Positions 8,798 to 17,415 are shown, counted from the stretch's first letter. The stretch is 64,000 nt of DNA from Streptomyces colonosanans (GCF_001866645.1 NZ_MLYP01000053.1:1-64000), one strand, 5' to 3'. The notes: generated from the sequence alone by a model not told the origin. Numbers and translations are program-made.

Positions 8798-9538
8798 TCA
8801 GTTGAGGCTGGTCGGAACCCGCGTCAGGTCCGACGCCGGCAACGACGGCAGACTGCGGATGATCGCCGTCTCCGCCCGCAGCATTTTCAGCTCGTCACGG
8901 AGGCGGGAGGAGGTGTCCGGCGCCTGGAGCAGCCGCTGCTTCGTCGGCGTGTCCAGCATCACCGCGGCTGCCACCAAGTACGACACCACCGCCGGTTCGT
9001 CCGGCAGTTCCACGCCGGCCGACAGGGACCTCTCCCGCGCGCCCGCCAGCCGCTTCTGGTACTGGCGGAAAGCCCGCAGCACCCCCTCGGCCAGCGCGCC
9101 CGCCTCGTCGCCCTGCTCCTCCGGCAGCTCCTCCACCTCGGCGGTCAGATACGCGCCCGACGCGTCCACCGACAGCAGTCGGATCCGCGTCGTGCCCGTC
9201 GCCAGCACCTCGAACGTGCCATCGGTGCGCTCCCGGATCGTCGCCGCGTCCGCGACGCAGCCCACCGAGTGGAACGCCTTGGCCGGGTCGGGGCCGAAGC
9301 CCGCTGCGGGCCCGCGGACGGGCAGGGCCGTCGGGTCCGGCATGCCGGGCGCGCTCGGCGCGACCTCGTGGCCGTCGCGGATGGCCACGACGGCGAAGCG
9401 GCGCGGTTCGTCCTCGGGGGTCTTCAGCAGGTCGCGCATCAGGGCGCGATAGCGCTCCTCGAAGACGTTCAGCGGGAGAACGAGCCCCGGGAACAGTACC
9501 GAGTTCAGCGGGAAGAGCGGGAGCCGGACGGTGGTCAC
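8798..9538 (-). CDS. LON substrate-binding domain protein
   Basis: 246-aa protein consisting only of the N-terminal substrate-recognition domain of Lon protease: LPLFPLNSVLFPG at the start, then VFEERYRALM and the GVGCVADA-like segment (HSVGCVADAATI). It lacks the AAA+ ATPase and the Ser-Lys protease domains, so it cannot be a protease itself. Such stand-alone domains are common in actinobacteria and their role is unsettled. The GTG start has TAGGCT (9552-9547 on this strand) 8 nt upstream and no Shine-Dalgarno, which points to a leaderless transcript. Confidence 0.88.
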   Translation of the reverse strand: MTTVRLPLFPLNSVLFPGLVLPLNVFEERYRALMRDLLKTPEDEPRRFAVVAIRDGHEVAPSAPGMPDPTALPVRGPAAGFGPDPAKAFHSVGCVADAATIRERTDGTFEVLATGTTRIRLLSVDASGAYLTAEVEELPEEQGDEAGALAEGVLRAFRQYQKRLAGARERSLSAGVELPDEPAVVSYLVAAAVMLDTPTKQRLLQAPDTSSRLRDELKMLRAETAIIRSLPSLPASDLTRVPTSLN

Positions 9539-9634
9539 GACCCGAAAGCCTAATGGTCCCGGGCGGGCGTGTGTCCGGTGCGCTCACTCCGTGGGAAGAG
9601 AGGTGCCCGGCAGGGTGCCTGCGCCCCGCGCTGC

Positions 9635-11215
9635 TCAGCCGCGCCGCAGCAGCCGTGTCGCCCCCGCCGCGACCGTGGTCGCCAGGATCCAGCCGAGCAG
9701 GATCACCGCCGTCGACGCCCACTGCCAGCCCCCGCTCAGTTGCCACCGGCCTGCCTGGCCGAGGTCGATGACCGGCAGTAGCAGGTCCAGGGCGAGGAGG
9801 GAGGGGTTCCATGCCGGATGCCCGTCCTTGCTGACCGGCGGATGGCTCGCGTGCGAGAACGCGAGCGACGCCGCCGCCCACAGCACCGCCATCCACACCG
9901 CCGCGCGGCCGGGCCGGTAGCCGTAGGCGACGGTCCAGTCCTGCGCGTACCCCCACAGCTTGGCCGCGAGCGGGAGCGTCTCGCGGCGCCGGCGCTGCTT
10001 GGCGAGCAGCACCTCGCGTGCGTCCTCGTCCTCCCCGGAGTTGCGCAGCACGGTCGCGAGCCGCTCGTACGGCTCCGGGTTGTACTCGGCGGTCGCCGCC
10101 GCCACCCACTCCAGGCGCCGCACGAGCGGGAAGGCGTCCTGCGGGACGAGGTTCTCGTAGACGAAGCCGCCCATGTGCAGATCGCCCAGGCCCGGCCAGC
10201 TCGTCCAGCGGTCGACCAGGTTCACCGTCCGCGCGCCCGACATGATCACCTTGCCGCGCTCGGGCCGGTCGCCCAGGAAGCGCAGCTCGGGTGTCTGGAC
10301 CCGGCGCAGCGACAGCTCCTGGTCATCGTCGAGCACGAACCGGGCCCGGTCCAGGTCGACGGCGTCCCCGAACCGCCCGTCGTCCAGCCGGATCCCGCCC
10401 CGGCATTCGAACCGCTGCACCCGGGTCCCGCGCGCGGGCGTGGTACCGCTGGTCAACAGCGGGTTACCGACGGCCGCCGGGGTCAGGTACAGCGTCCGCT
10501 CGACGGTCAGTCGAGGGGCGTTCAGCGCCAGCCGGGTGTACGGGTTGGCCAGCCGGGCGCCGCGCAGACTCAGCGACACACCGACCTTGGCGCTGCGCAG
10601 GCTCAGCTCGCCGTGCGACTCCAGCATCTCGGCCTGCAGGTCCTGCCCGACCGTCATCCCGTCCGCGGTGATCGAACGCCCGCGCCGGTCGCGGTGGACG
10701 ACCGCCTGATTGAGCAGGAGATCGGTGCCTATGTGCGCGTCGGTGAGCCGTATGCCGTTGTGGAACCGGCAGCGCGGCAGATGCAGATCGCCCACCGTGC
10801 GCACCCGCGCCGCCTCCAGCCGCGGCACCGAGCAGTTCACCAGCCGCAGGGTCGTGAAGTGGGCCTCCGGCAGCAGGACCTCCTTCTCGATCCGGCAGCC
10901 CTTCAGCTCCACGTACGGCACGACCGTGCCGCCCGCGAGATCCAGCGTGTCCGTGATCTGCACGCCGGTCAGCTCCAGAGACGGGACCCGCCCCGGCAGC
11001 GCGGGCGGCCCGTCGAGGAGCAGCCATGCCACGATCCACGCCCGCACGGTGCGCTCGGGCCCCCAGGGGTGGCCACCGTGGGGATCGTCCACGCTCACGT
11101 CCCCGCCGCGCAGGTCGTACACGCTGCCGTTGCGGAAGGCCTGCCACATCCCGGCCTCGGCGGTGGTCAGGTCGTCCGGCAGGCCCCCGGCGCTGAGGCC
11201 GGCACCCTCGGTCAC
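9635..11215 (-). CDS. Beta-helix-like protein with C-terminal membrane anchor
   Basis: 526 aa. After ~70 residues there is a long stretch (about 75-330) of irregular repeats of hydrophobic beta-strand pattern, such as LELTGVQITDTLDLAGG, VELKGCRIEKEVLLP and LRLVNCSVPRLEAARV, suggesting a right-handed beta-helix akin to pentapeptide-repeat proteins but less regular. The C-terminal ~120 residues hold two or three transmembrane segments (AAVWMAVLWAAASLAF, LLALDLLLPVIDL, STAVILLGWILATTVAA). Homologues are sometimes labelled membrane-associated oxidoreductase, but I see no Rossmann, flavin or metal motif to support that. Divergent from hisD. Confidence 0.75.
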   Translation of the reverse strand: MTEGAGLSAGGLPDDLTTAEAGMWQAFRNGSVYDLRGGDVSVDDPHGGHPWGPERTVRAWIVAWLLLDGPPALPGRVPSLELTGVQITDTLDLAGGTVVPYVELKGCRIEKEVLLPEAHFTTLRLVNCSVPRLEAARVRTVGDLHLPRCRFHNGIRLTDAHIGTDLLLNQAVVHRDRRGRSITADGMTVGQDLQAEMLESHGELSLRSAKVGVSLSLRGARLANPYTRLALNAPRLTVERTLYLTPAAVGNPLLTSGTTPARGTRVQRFECRGGIRLDDGRFGDAVDLDRARFVLDDDQELSLRRVQTPELRFLGDRPERGKVIMSGARTVNLVDRWTSWPGLGDLHMGGFVYENLVPQDAFPLVRRLEWVAAATAEYNPEPYERLATVLRNSGEDEDAREVLLAKQRRRRETLPLAAKLWGYAQDWTVAYGYRPGRAAVWMAVLWAAASLAFSHASHPPVSKDGHPAWNPSLLALDLLLPVIDLGQAGRWQLSGGWQWASTAVILLGWILATTVAAGATRLLRRG

Positions 11216-11578
11216 GGCTGTTCCTTCCCTCTCGGCTGCTCGTGGGTTGTGTACGACCGTTCATGCCCGCTGTGCGACGGGCCGAACGCGCTGGGTGAAG
11301 GGGATCTTCCGGGTGTCGTGCCGGCCATCGGGATCCGGCCACGCCCCGTCCTGCACACCACGGGGACCAGCCGTATGCGCGGGGCGGGCTGCGACACGCG
11401 CGGCCCGCCCCGGGCCCGCCCCTGCGCCCGGGGTGCCGAGCGTTGCCGCGTCGGTGGCGGTGTGCGGCCCGTGTCCTGGCGGTCGCCGCGCGAAGTACCC
11501 CGGTCACGGAAGCCGCCCACCCGTCCACGCCGCGTTTCAGCCAGTGATACGGCCCTCCGGCCCGTCGTCGCCGTCTGA
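11216..11578. other. Intergenic region between the beta-helix gene and hisD
   Basis: This divergent spacer holds no gene I can support. One rightward frame includes VVYDRSCPLCDG (about 11245-11285), reminiscent of the start of DCC/DUF393 thiol oxidoreductases, but it soon loses resemblance. I saw no His-rich leader peptide, T-box or other attenuator for the his operon. Confidence 0.4.
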
Positions 11579-11584
11579 GAGAAT
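11579..11584 (+). promoter_or_regulatory. Candidate -10 of hisD (leaderless)
   Basis: GAGAAT ends 7 nt before the hisD GTG, and no ribosome binding site is seen. The spacing fits a -10 whose transcription start is the start codon. Confidence 0.45.
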
Positions 11585-11591
11585 TGGGCCT

Positions 11592-12935
11592 GTGATCTCC
11601 CGAATCGATCTGCGCGGCGACGCCCTCCCCGAGGGCCCCGCCCTGCGCGACCTGCTGCCCCGAGCCGACTTCGACGTTCAGGCCGCCCTGGAGAAGGTGC
11701 GTCCGATCTGCGAAGCCGTGCATCATCGGGGCGACGCGGCGCTGATCGACTTCGCGGAGAAGTTCGACGGAGTCCGGCTCGCATCCGTACGGGTCCCGGC
11801 GGAGGCGCTCGGCAAGGCGCTCGAGGAGCTGGACCCGGCCGTGCGCGCGGCCCTGGAGGAGTCCATCCGCCGCGCCCGTCTCGTCCACCGCGAGCAGCGC
11901 CGCACCGCGCACACCACCCAGGTCGTGCCCGGCGGCTCGGTCACCGAGAAGTGGGTGCCGGTCGAGCGCGTCGGGCTGTACGCGCCCGGCGGCCGGTCCG
12001 TCTACCCGTCCTCCGTGATCATGAATGTCGTGCCCGCGCAGGAGGCCGGCGTCGAGTCGATCGCGCTCGCCTCCCCGGCCCAGGCCCCCGCTTTTGAAAA
12101 CGACCCAGCCGGTGGCCTGCCGCACCCGACGATCCTCGCCGCCTGCGCCCTGCTCGGCGTCGACGAGGTGTACGCGGCCGGCGGCGCGACCGCGGTCGCG
12201 ATGTTCGCGTACGGCACCGAGTCCTGCCCGCCCGCCAACATGGTCACCGGCCCCGGCAACATCTGGGTCGCCGCCGCCAAGCGCTACTTCACCGGCAGGA
12301 TCGGCATCGACACCGAGGCCGGCCCCACCGAGATCGCGATCCTCGCGGACGCGACCGCCGACCCGGCGCACGTGGCATCGGACCTGATCAGTCAGGCCGA
12401 GCACGACCCGCTGGCGGCCGCCGTCCTGGTCACCGACTCGACCGAGCTGGCCGACGCGGTGGAGAAGGAGCTTCAGCCGCAGGTCGAGGCCACCAAGCAC
12501 GTCGAGGACCGGATCCGCCCCGCCCTCGCGGGCAAGCAGTCCGCGATCGTGCTGGTCGACGGCGTCGACGAGGGCCTCAGGGTGGTCGACGCGTACGGTG
12601 CCGAGCACCTGGAGATCCAGACGGCCGACGCCGCCGCGGTGGCCGACCGGGTACGGAACGCGGGCGCGATCTTCGTCGGCCCCTGGGCGCCGGTCTCGCT
12701 GGGCGACTACGCGGCCGGTTCCAACCATGTGCTGCCGACCGGCGGCTGCGCCTGCCACTCCTCGGGTCTGTCCGTCCAGTCCTTCCTGCGCGGCATCCAC
12801 ATCGTCGACTACACGAAGGACGCGCTGGCCGACGTCGCTCATCACGTGGTGACGCTGGCGGAGGCGGAGGACCTGCCGGCGCACGGCGCGGCGATCAAGG
12901 CAAGGTTCGGTTGGAAGGTGCCTGAGAGCAAGTGA
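11592..12935 (+). CDS. hisD: Histidinol dehydrogenase
   Basis: 447 aa, usual family length. It catalyses the last two steps of histidine synthesis, oxidising histidinol to histidine with NAD and zinc. Family hallmarks are visible: YAPGGRSVYPSSV, VTGPGNIWVAAAKR, the SQAEHDP motif that holds catalytic and metal residues, and GSNHVLPTGG near the C-terminus. The start is the GTG at 11592 giving VISRIDLRGD. First gene of the his operon; its stop overlaps the hisC start by 4 nt. Confidence 0.97.
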   Translation: MISRIDLRGDALPEGPALRDLLPRADFDVQAALEKVRPICEAVHHRGDAALIDFAEKFDGVRLASVRVPAEALGKALEELDPAVRAALEESIRRARLVHREQRRTAHTTQVVPGGSVTEKWVPVERVGLYAPGGRSVYPSSVIMNVVPAQEAGVESIALASPAQAPAFENDPAGGLPHPTILAACALLGVDEVYAAGGATAVAMFAYGTESCPPANMVTGPGNIWVAAAKRYFTGRIGIDTEAGPTEIAILADATADPAHVASDLISQAEHDPLAAAVLVTDSTELADAVEKELQPQVEATKHVEDRIRPALAGKQSAIVLVDGVDEGLRVVDAYGAEHLEIQTADAAAVADRVRNAGAIFVGPWAPVSLGDYAAGSNHVLPTGGCACHSSGLSVQSFLRGIHIVDYTKDALADVAHHVVTLAEAEDLPAHGAAIKARFGWKVPESK

Positions 12936-14041
12936 GCATCGGAATCGACGATCTTCCCGTACGGGACGAGCTGCGCGGCAAGTCCCCCTACGGCGCCCCT
13001 CAACTGGACGTTCCCGTACGGCTGAACACCAACGAGAACCCGTACCCGCTGCCCGAACCGCTGGTCGAACGGATCGCCGAGCGTGTGCGCGAGGCAGCCC
13101 GCGACCTGAACCGCTACCCGGACCGGGACGCGGTCGAGCTGCGCACCAAGCTCGCCGAGTATCTGACGAAGACCGGCAAGCACCGGGTCGGCGCCGAGAA
13201 CGTCTGGGCGGCCAACGGCTCCAACGAGGTCATCCAGCAGCTGCTGCAGACCTTCGGCGGGCCGGGCCGCAGCGCGATCGGCTTCGAGCCGTCGTACTCG
13301 ATGCACGCGCTCATCGCGCGCGGCACGGGCACGGGCTGGATCGCCGGTCCGCGGGGCGAGGACTTCACGATCGACCTGGCCGCCGCCGAACAGGCGATCG
13401 CCGAGCAGCGGCCGGACGTCGTCTTCGTCACGACCCCCAACAACCCCACGGGGAACGCGGTTCCCGCGCAGACGGTCCTCGCCCTGTACGAGGCCGCGCA
13501 GACGGCCAAGCCGTCCATGGTCATCGTGGACGAGGCGTACGTCGAGTTCAGCCACGGCGACTCGCTGCTGCCCCTCATCGAAGGTCGGCCGAATCTCGTC
13601 GTCTCACGGACCATGTCCAAGGCGTTCGGAGCTGCCGGTCTGCGCCTCGGCTACCTCGCCGCGCACCCCGCGGTCGTGGACGCCGTCCAGCTCGTCCGGC
13701 TGCCGTACCACCTGTCGGCGATCACGCAGGCGACCGCCCTGGCCGCGCTGGAGCACACCGATACGCTGCTGAAGTACGTCGAGCAGCTGAAGTGCGAGCG
13801 GGACCGGCTGGTCACCGAACTGCGGGCGATCGGCTACGAGGTCACCGAGTCCGACGCGAACTTCGTCCAGTTCGGGCGCTTCGCCGACGCCCAGGAGGCC
13901 TGGCGGAAGATCCTCGACCGGGGCGTCCTGGTCCGGGACAACGGGGTACCGGGCTGGTTGCGTGTGTCCGCCGGAACGCCGGAGGAGAACGACGCGTTCC
14001 TCGACGCGGTACGTGAGTTGAAGAAGGAGCAGAGCACATGA
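12932..14041 (+). CDS. hisC: Histidinol-phosphate aminotransferase
   Basis: 369-aa class I/II PLP aminotransferase converting imidazole acetol phosphate to histidinol phosphate with glutamate as donor. The PLP lysine is Lys230 in SRTMSKAFGAAGLRLGYL. NPTGNAVP, VDEAYVEF and the C-terminal PGWLRVSAGT segment that binds substrate phosphate or carboxylate are typical. The GTG start overlaps hisD (GTGA), and its own stop overlaps hisB (ATGA), so translation is likely coupled. Confidence 0.96.
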   Translation: MSIGIDDLPVRDELRGKSPYGAPQLDVPVRLNTNENPYPLPEPLVERIAERVREAARDLNRYPDRDAVELRTKLAEYLTKTGKHRVGAENVWAANGSNEVIQQLLQTFGGPGRSAIGFEPSYSMHALIARGTGTGWIAGPRGEDFTIDLAAAEQAIAEQRPDVVFVTTPNNPTGNAVPAQTVLALYEAAQTAKPSMVIVDEAYVEFSHGDSLLPLIEGRPNLVVSRTMSKAFGAAGLRLGYLAAHPAVVDAVQLVRLPYHLSAITQATALAALEHTDTLLKYVEQLKCERDRLVTELRAIGYEVTESDANFVQFGRFADAQEAWRKILDRGVLVRDNGVPGWLRVSAGTPEENDAFLDAVRELKKEQST

Positions 14042-14640
14042 CTCGCGAGGGTCGCATCGGAAGAGTCGAGCGGACGACCAAGGAGACGTCGGTCGTCGTG
14101 GAGATCGACCTCGACGGCACCGGCAGGACCGACATCTCCACGGGCGTCGGCTTCTACGACCACATGCTCGACCAGCTCGGCCGCCACGGTCTGTTCGACC
14201 TGACCGTGAAGACCGACGGCGATCTGCACATCGACTCGCACCACACCATCGAGGACACCGCCCTCGCGCTGGGCGCCGCCTTCAAACAGGCACTCGGCGA
14301 CAAGACCGGGATCTACCGCTTCGGCAACTGCACGGTCCCGCTCGACGAGTCCCTCGCCCAGGTCACCGTCGACCTGTCCGGCCGGCCCTACCTCGTGCAC
14401 ACCGAGCCCGAGAACATGGCGCCGATGATCGGCGCGTACGACACCACGATGACCCGGCACATCCTGGAGTCCTTCGTCGCCCAGGCCCAGATCGCGCTGC
14501 ACGTGCACGTACCGTACGGACGCAACGCGCACCACATCGTGGAGTGCCAGTTCAAGGCGCTCGCGCGGGCCCTGCGCTACGCGAGCGAGCGCGACCCCCG
14601 CGCCGCCGGCATTCTCCCGTCCACGAAGGGTGCGCTGTAA
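14038..14640 (+). CDS. hisB: Imidazoleglycerol-phosphate dehydratase
   Basis: 200-aa monofunctional dehydratase, without the histidinol-phosphatase domain that enterobacterial HisB carries. Metal-binding signatures are present twice: FYDHMLDQLGRHG with DSHHTIEDTALALG, and later YGRNAHHIVECQFKALARALR. The enzyme assembles as a large Mn-dependent oligomer in characterised members. It overlaps hisC by 4 nt and is followed 4 nt later by a small membrane-protein gene. The phosphatase step must be coded elsewhere. Confidence 0.97.
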   Translation: MTREGRIGRVERTTKETSVVVEIDLDGTGRTDISTGVGFYDHMLDQLGRHGLFDLTVKTDGDLHIDSHHTIEDTALALGAAFKQALGDKTGIYRFGNCTVPLDESLAQVTVDLSGRPYLVHTEPENMAPMIGAYDTTMTRHILESFVAQAQIALHVHVPYGRNAHHIVECQFKALARALRYASERDPRAAGILPSTKGAL

Positions 14641-14644
14641 AGCC

Positions 14645-14809
14645 ATGAACGGAACCTCGACCCTGCTGATCGTCGTCGGCCTCTTCCTCGGCGGCGGCGT
14701 CATCTCCTTCGTCAAGCAGAAGATGCCCAAGAACCTCATCGTGCTGCTGTCGATAGGCGCGGCGATGTGTCTCGTCTCGGGCGTCCTGCGGCTGGAGGTG
14801 TGGAATTGA
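14645..14809 (+). CDS. 54-aa two-helix membrane protein inside the his operon
   Basis: Starts at the ATG 4 nt after the hisB stop and gives 54 aa beginning MNGTSTLLIVVGLFLGGG. There are two hydrophobic helices (about residues 6-22 and 32-48), separated by a short basic turn with KQKMPKN. Its stop overlaps the likely TTG start of hisH (TTGA), so it is built into the coupled operon and is unlikely to be chance. GC-rich third positions support coding. I do not recognise a family. A role in localising or regulating the pathway would be speculation. Confidence 0.75.
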   Translation: MNGTSTLLIVVGLFLGGGVISFVKQKMPKNLIVLLSIGAAMCLVSGVLRLEVWN

Positions 14810-15456
14810 GCATCCCGGTCAAAAAGCGGCAGGTCGTGGTCTTCGACTACGGCTTCGGTAACGTCCGCTCCGCCGAGCGCGCCCTCGCCCGCGCGGGAGC
14901 CGACGTCGAGATCACCCGCGACTACGGCCGGGCCATGAACGCCGACGGCCTGCTGGTGCCGGGCGTCGGCGCCTTCGCCGCCTGCATGCAGGGCCTGAAG
15001 CAGGCGCGCGGCGACTGGATCATCGAGCGCCGCCTGGCGGGCGGGCGCCCGGTGATGGGCATCTGCGTCGGCATGCAGATCCTGTTCGCCCGCGGTATCG
15101 AGCACGGCGTGGAGAGCGAGGGCCTCGACGAGTGGCCCGGCACGGTCGAGCCGCTTCAGGCCGAGATCGTGCCCCACATGGGCTGGAACACTGTCGATGC
15201 ACCGACGGGCTCCGAGCTGTTCGCCGGTCTGGACGCGGACGCGCGCTTCTACTTCGTGCACTCCTACGCCGTCCACGACTGGCAGCTGGAGACGCACAGC
15301 CCCCTGCTGCAGGCCCCCAAGGTGACCTGGTCGACGCACGGCAAGCCCTTCGTGGCGGCCGTGGAGAACGGCGCCCTGTGGGCCACGCAGTTCCACCCCG
15401 AGAAGTCCGGCGACGCCGGAGCGCAGCTCCTCACCAACTGGATCGGAACCCTGTAG
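14806..15456 (+). CDS. hisH: Imidazole glycerol phosphate synthase, glutaminase subunit
   Basis: 216-aa class I glutamine amidotransferase that feeds ammonia to HisF. The catalytic Cys87 lies in GICVGMQILF, with His197 and Glu199 in TQFHPEKSG. I chose the TTG at 14806 because GGAGG (14794-14798) is 7 nt upstream and the start overlaps the preceding stop by 4 nt; GTG codons at 14767 and 14800 fit less well. HisF is two genes downstream, separated by priA and a ridA-like gene. Confidence 0.95.
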   Translation: MSIPVKKRQVVVFDYGFGNVRSAERALARAGADVEITRDYGRAMNADGLLVPGVGAFAACMQGLKQARGDWIIERRLAGGRPVMGICVGMQILFARGIEHGVESEGLDEWPGTVEPLQAEIVPHMGWNTVDAPTGSELFAGLDADARFYFVHSYAVHDWQLETHSPLLQAPKVTWSTHGKPFVAAVENGALWATQFHPEKSGDAGAQLLTNWIGTL

Positions 15457-15459
15457 ACC

Positions 15460-16185
15460 ATGGCCAAGCTCGAACTCCTCCCCGCGGTCGACGTCCGCGA
15501 CGGCCAGGCCGTCCGCCTCGTGCACGGCGAGTCCGGCACGGAGACCTCGTACGGCTCCCCCCTGGAGGCCGCCCTGGCCTGGCAGCGGGCGGGCGCCGAG
15601 TGGCTGCACCTGGTCGACCTGGACGCCGCGTTCGGCACCGGTGACAACCGCGCGCTCATCGCCGAGGTCACCGGGGCGATGGACATCAAGGTCGAGCTGT
15701 CCGGAGGCATCCGGGACGACGACACCCTGGCCGCGGCCCTGGCCACCGGCTGTACGCGGGTGAACCTCGGCACGGCCGCCCTGGAGAGCCCCGAGTGGGT
15801 CGCCGGGGTCATCGCCGAGCACGGCGACAAGATCGCGGTCGGTCTCGACGTACGCGGCACGACCCTGCGCGGTCGCGGCTGGACCCGCGACGGCGGCGAC
15901 CTCTACGAGGCGCTGGAGCGCCTCGACAACGAGGGCTGCGCGCGGTACGTCGTCACGGACATCGCCAAGGACGGCACACTCCAGGGCCCGAACCTGCAGC
16001 TGCTGAAGAACGTCTGCGCGGCGACGGACCGTCCGGTCGTCGCCTCCGGCGGGGTCTCGTCCCTGGACGACCTGCGGGCGATCGCCGACCTCGTCCCCCT
16101 CGGTGTCGAGGGCGCGATTGTCGGGAAGGCCCTGTACGCGAAGGCGTTCACCCTGGAAGAAGCCTTGGAGGCTGTGTCGTCATGA
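15460..16185 (+). CDS. priA: PriA, bifunctional phosphoribosyl isomerase (HisA and TrpF activities)
   Basis: 241-aa (beta/alpha)8 barrel. In Streptomyces and mycobacteria PriA isomerises both ProFAR in histidine synthesis and PRA in tryptophan synthesis, replacing TrpF. General base Asp11 (LPAVDVRDG), general acid Asp130 (VGLDVRG) and Asp171 (DIAKDG) are all present, together with the phosphate-binding ELSGGIRDD and SGGVSSLDD loops. No trpF is seen among the trp genes here, as expected. It begins 3 nt after hisH and overlaps the ridA-like gene by 4 nt. Bifunctionality is inferred from family and genus and not from sequence alone. Confidence 0.94.
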   Translation: MAKLELLPAVDVRDGQAVRLVHGESGTETSYGSPLEAALAWQRAGAEWLHLVDLDAAFGTGDNRALIAEVTGAMDIKVELSGGIRDDDTLAAALATGCTRVNLGTAALESPEWVAGVIAEHGDKIAVGLDVRGTTLRGRGWTRDGGDLYEALERLDNEGCARYVVTDIAKDGTLQGPNLQLLKNVCAATDRPVVASGGVSSLDDLRAIADLVPLGVEGAIVGKALYAKAFTLEEALEAVSS

Positions 16186-16586
16186 CGTCCGAAGCCGTAC
16201 GGCGCGTGCAGAGTGGAAGTCCTTGGGAAGAGAACTTCGGGTTCGCGCGCGCCGTCGCGGCGGGCGACCGCGTCCTGGTGGCCGGCACCAGTGCCTTCAA
16301 GGGCAGCGTGCTGTACGGCGAGGGCGACCCGTACGAGCAGGCCAAGGTGGCCTTCGCCGACGCGGTCGAGGCGATCGGCGAGTTCGGGCTCGGTGTCGAG
16401 TCCGTACTCAGGACCCGGATGTACCTGGCGCACCTGCGGGACGTCGACGAGGTGGGCCGGGCCCACAAAGAGCTGTTCGACTCGGTGCGTCCGGTCTCGA
16501 CCCTGCTGGTCGTGGAGGGCTTCGTCGACCCGCGCATCCTGGTCGAAGTGGAACTAGAGGCATTCAGAGGAGCCGTGGATTCATGA
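16182..16586 (+). CDS. RidA/YjgF-family protein in the his operon
   Basis: 134-aa member of the RidA (YjgF/YER057c) superfamily. Recognisable features are WEENFGFARAV, VLVAGTSAF, the QAKVAFADAVEAI helix and RTRMYLAHLRDVDEVGRAH. The C-terminal VEVELEAFR matches the position of the conserved Arg/Glu region, though the classic catalytic Arg context (xxxRxxVxV) is altered to VDPRILVEVE. Archetypal RidA hydrolyses reactive enamine/imine intermediates from PLP enzymes, and many relatives have other roles. Four-nt overlaps on both sides (priA and hisF) place it firmly in the operon. Confidence 0.88.
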   Translation: MTSEAVRRVQSGSPWEENFGFARAVAAGDRVLVAGTSAFKGSVLYGEGDPYEQAKVAFADAVEAIGEFGLGVESVLRTRMYLAHLRDVDEVGRAHKELFDSVRPVSTLLVVEGFVDPRILVEVELEAFRGAVDS

Positions 16587-17338
16587 CCCTGGCGGTCCGA
16601 GTCATCCCCTGCCTGGACGTGGACAACGGCCGGGTCGTCAAGGGTGTCAACTTCCAGAACCTGCGCGACGCGGGCGACCCCGTCGAGATGGCCAAGGTGT
16701 ACGACGCCGAGGGCGCCGACGAACTGACGTTCCTGGACATCACCGCGTCCTCGGGCAACCGTGAGACGACCTACGACGTGGTGCGCCGCACCGCCGGGCA
16801 GGTGTTCATCCCGCTCACGGTCGGCGGCGGGGTCCGCACGGCCGAGGACGTCAACCGGCTGCTGCGCGCGGGCGCCGACAAGGTGGGCGTCAACACGGCC
16901 GCGATCGCGCGCCCGGACCTGATCCGCGAGATCGCCGAGCGCTTCGGCCGCCAGGTGCTGGTGCTCTCGGTCGACGCGCGCCGTACGGAGTCCGGTTCGT
17001 TCGAGGTGACCACCCACGGCGGCCGTCGCGGCACCGGCATCGACGCGGTCGAGTGGGCGCACCGGGCCGCGGAGCTGGGCGCGGGCGAGATCCTGCTGAA
17101 CTCGATGGACGCGGACGGCACCAAGGACGGCTACGACCTGGAGATGATCGAGGCCGTACGCAAGCACGTGACGGTTCCCGTCATCGCGTCCGGCGGCGCG
17201 GGCAAGCTGGCCGACTTCCCGCCGGCGATCGCGGCGGGCGCGGACGCGGTGCTGGCGGCCTCGGTGTTCCACTTCGGGGACCTGCGGATCGGCGAGGTGA
17301 AGCAAACGCTGCGGGAGGCGGGGCACCCCGTCAGGTAG
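16583..17338 (+). CDS. hisF: Imidazole glycerol phosphate synthase, cyclase subunit
   Basis: 251-aa (beta/alpha)8 barrel that joins HisH-derived ammonia to PRFAR to give imidazole glycerol phosphate and AICAR. Catalytic aspartates are Asp12 (IPCLDVDNGRVVKG) and Asp131 (LSVDARR). Phosphate-binding loops PLTVGGGVRT and VIASGGAGK are intact. The ATG overlaps the previous stop (ATGA). It ends the operon before a U-tailed hairpin. Confidence 0.97.
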   Translation: MTLAVRVIPCLDVDNGRVVKGVNFQNLRDAGDPVEMAKVYDAEGADELTFLDITASSGNRETTYDVVRRTAGQVFIPLTVGGGVRTAEDVNRLLRAGADKVGVNTAAIARPDLIREIAERFGRQVLVLSVDARRTESGSFEVTTHGGRRGTGIDAVEWAHRAAELGAGEILLNSMDADGTKDGYDLEMIEAVRKHVTVPVIASGGAGKLADFPPAIAAGADAVLAASVFHFGDLRIGEVKQTLREAGHPVR

Positions 17339-17390
17339 GCGCCAGGCCGGTACCGCGCGCCGCGGCCCAGGTGGAGGCCGTAAGCGGGAG

Positions 17391-17415
17391 GGGCCCCGAC
17401 GACCGGGGCCCTTTT
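17391..17415 (+). terminator. his operon terminator
   Basis: GGGCCCCG and CGGGGCCC form a perfect 8-bp stem with a 5-nt loop, followed by TTTT. One of the few terminators here with a T-run. It lies between hisF and the convergent TIGR03085 gene. Confidence 0.85.

Noticed and set aside
11216..11591. T-box or histidine leader-peptide attenuator for the his operon
   Set aside because: No run of His codons, no T-box sequence, and the likely transcription start is at the hisD start codon.
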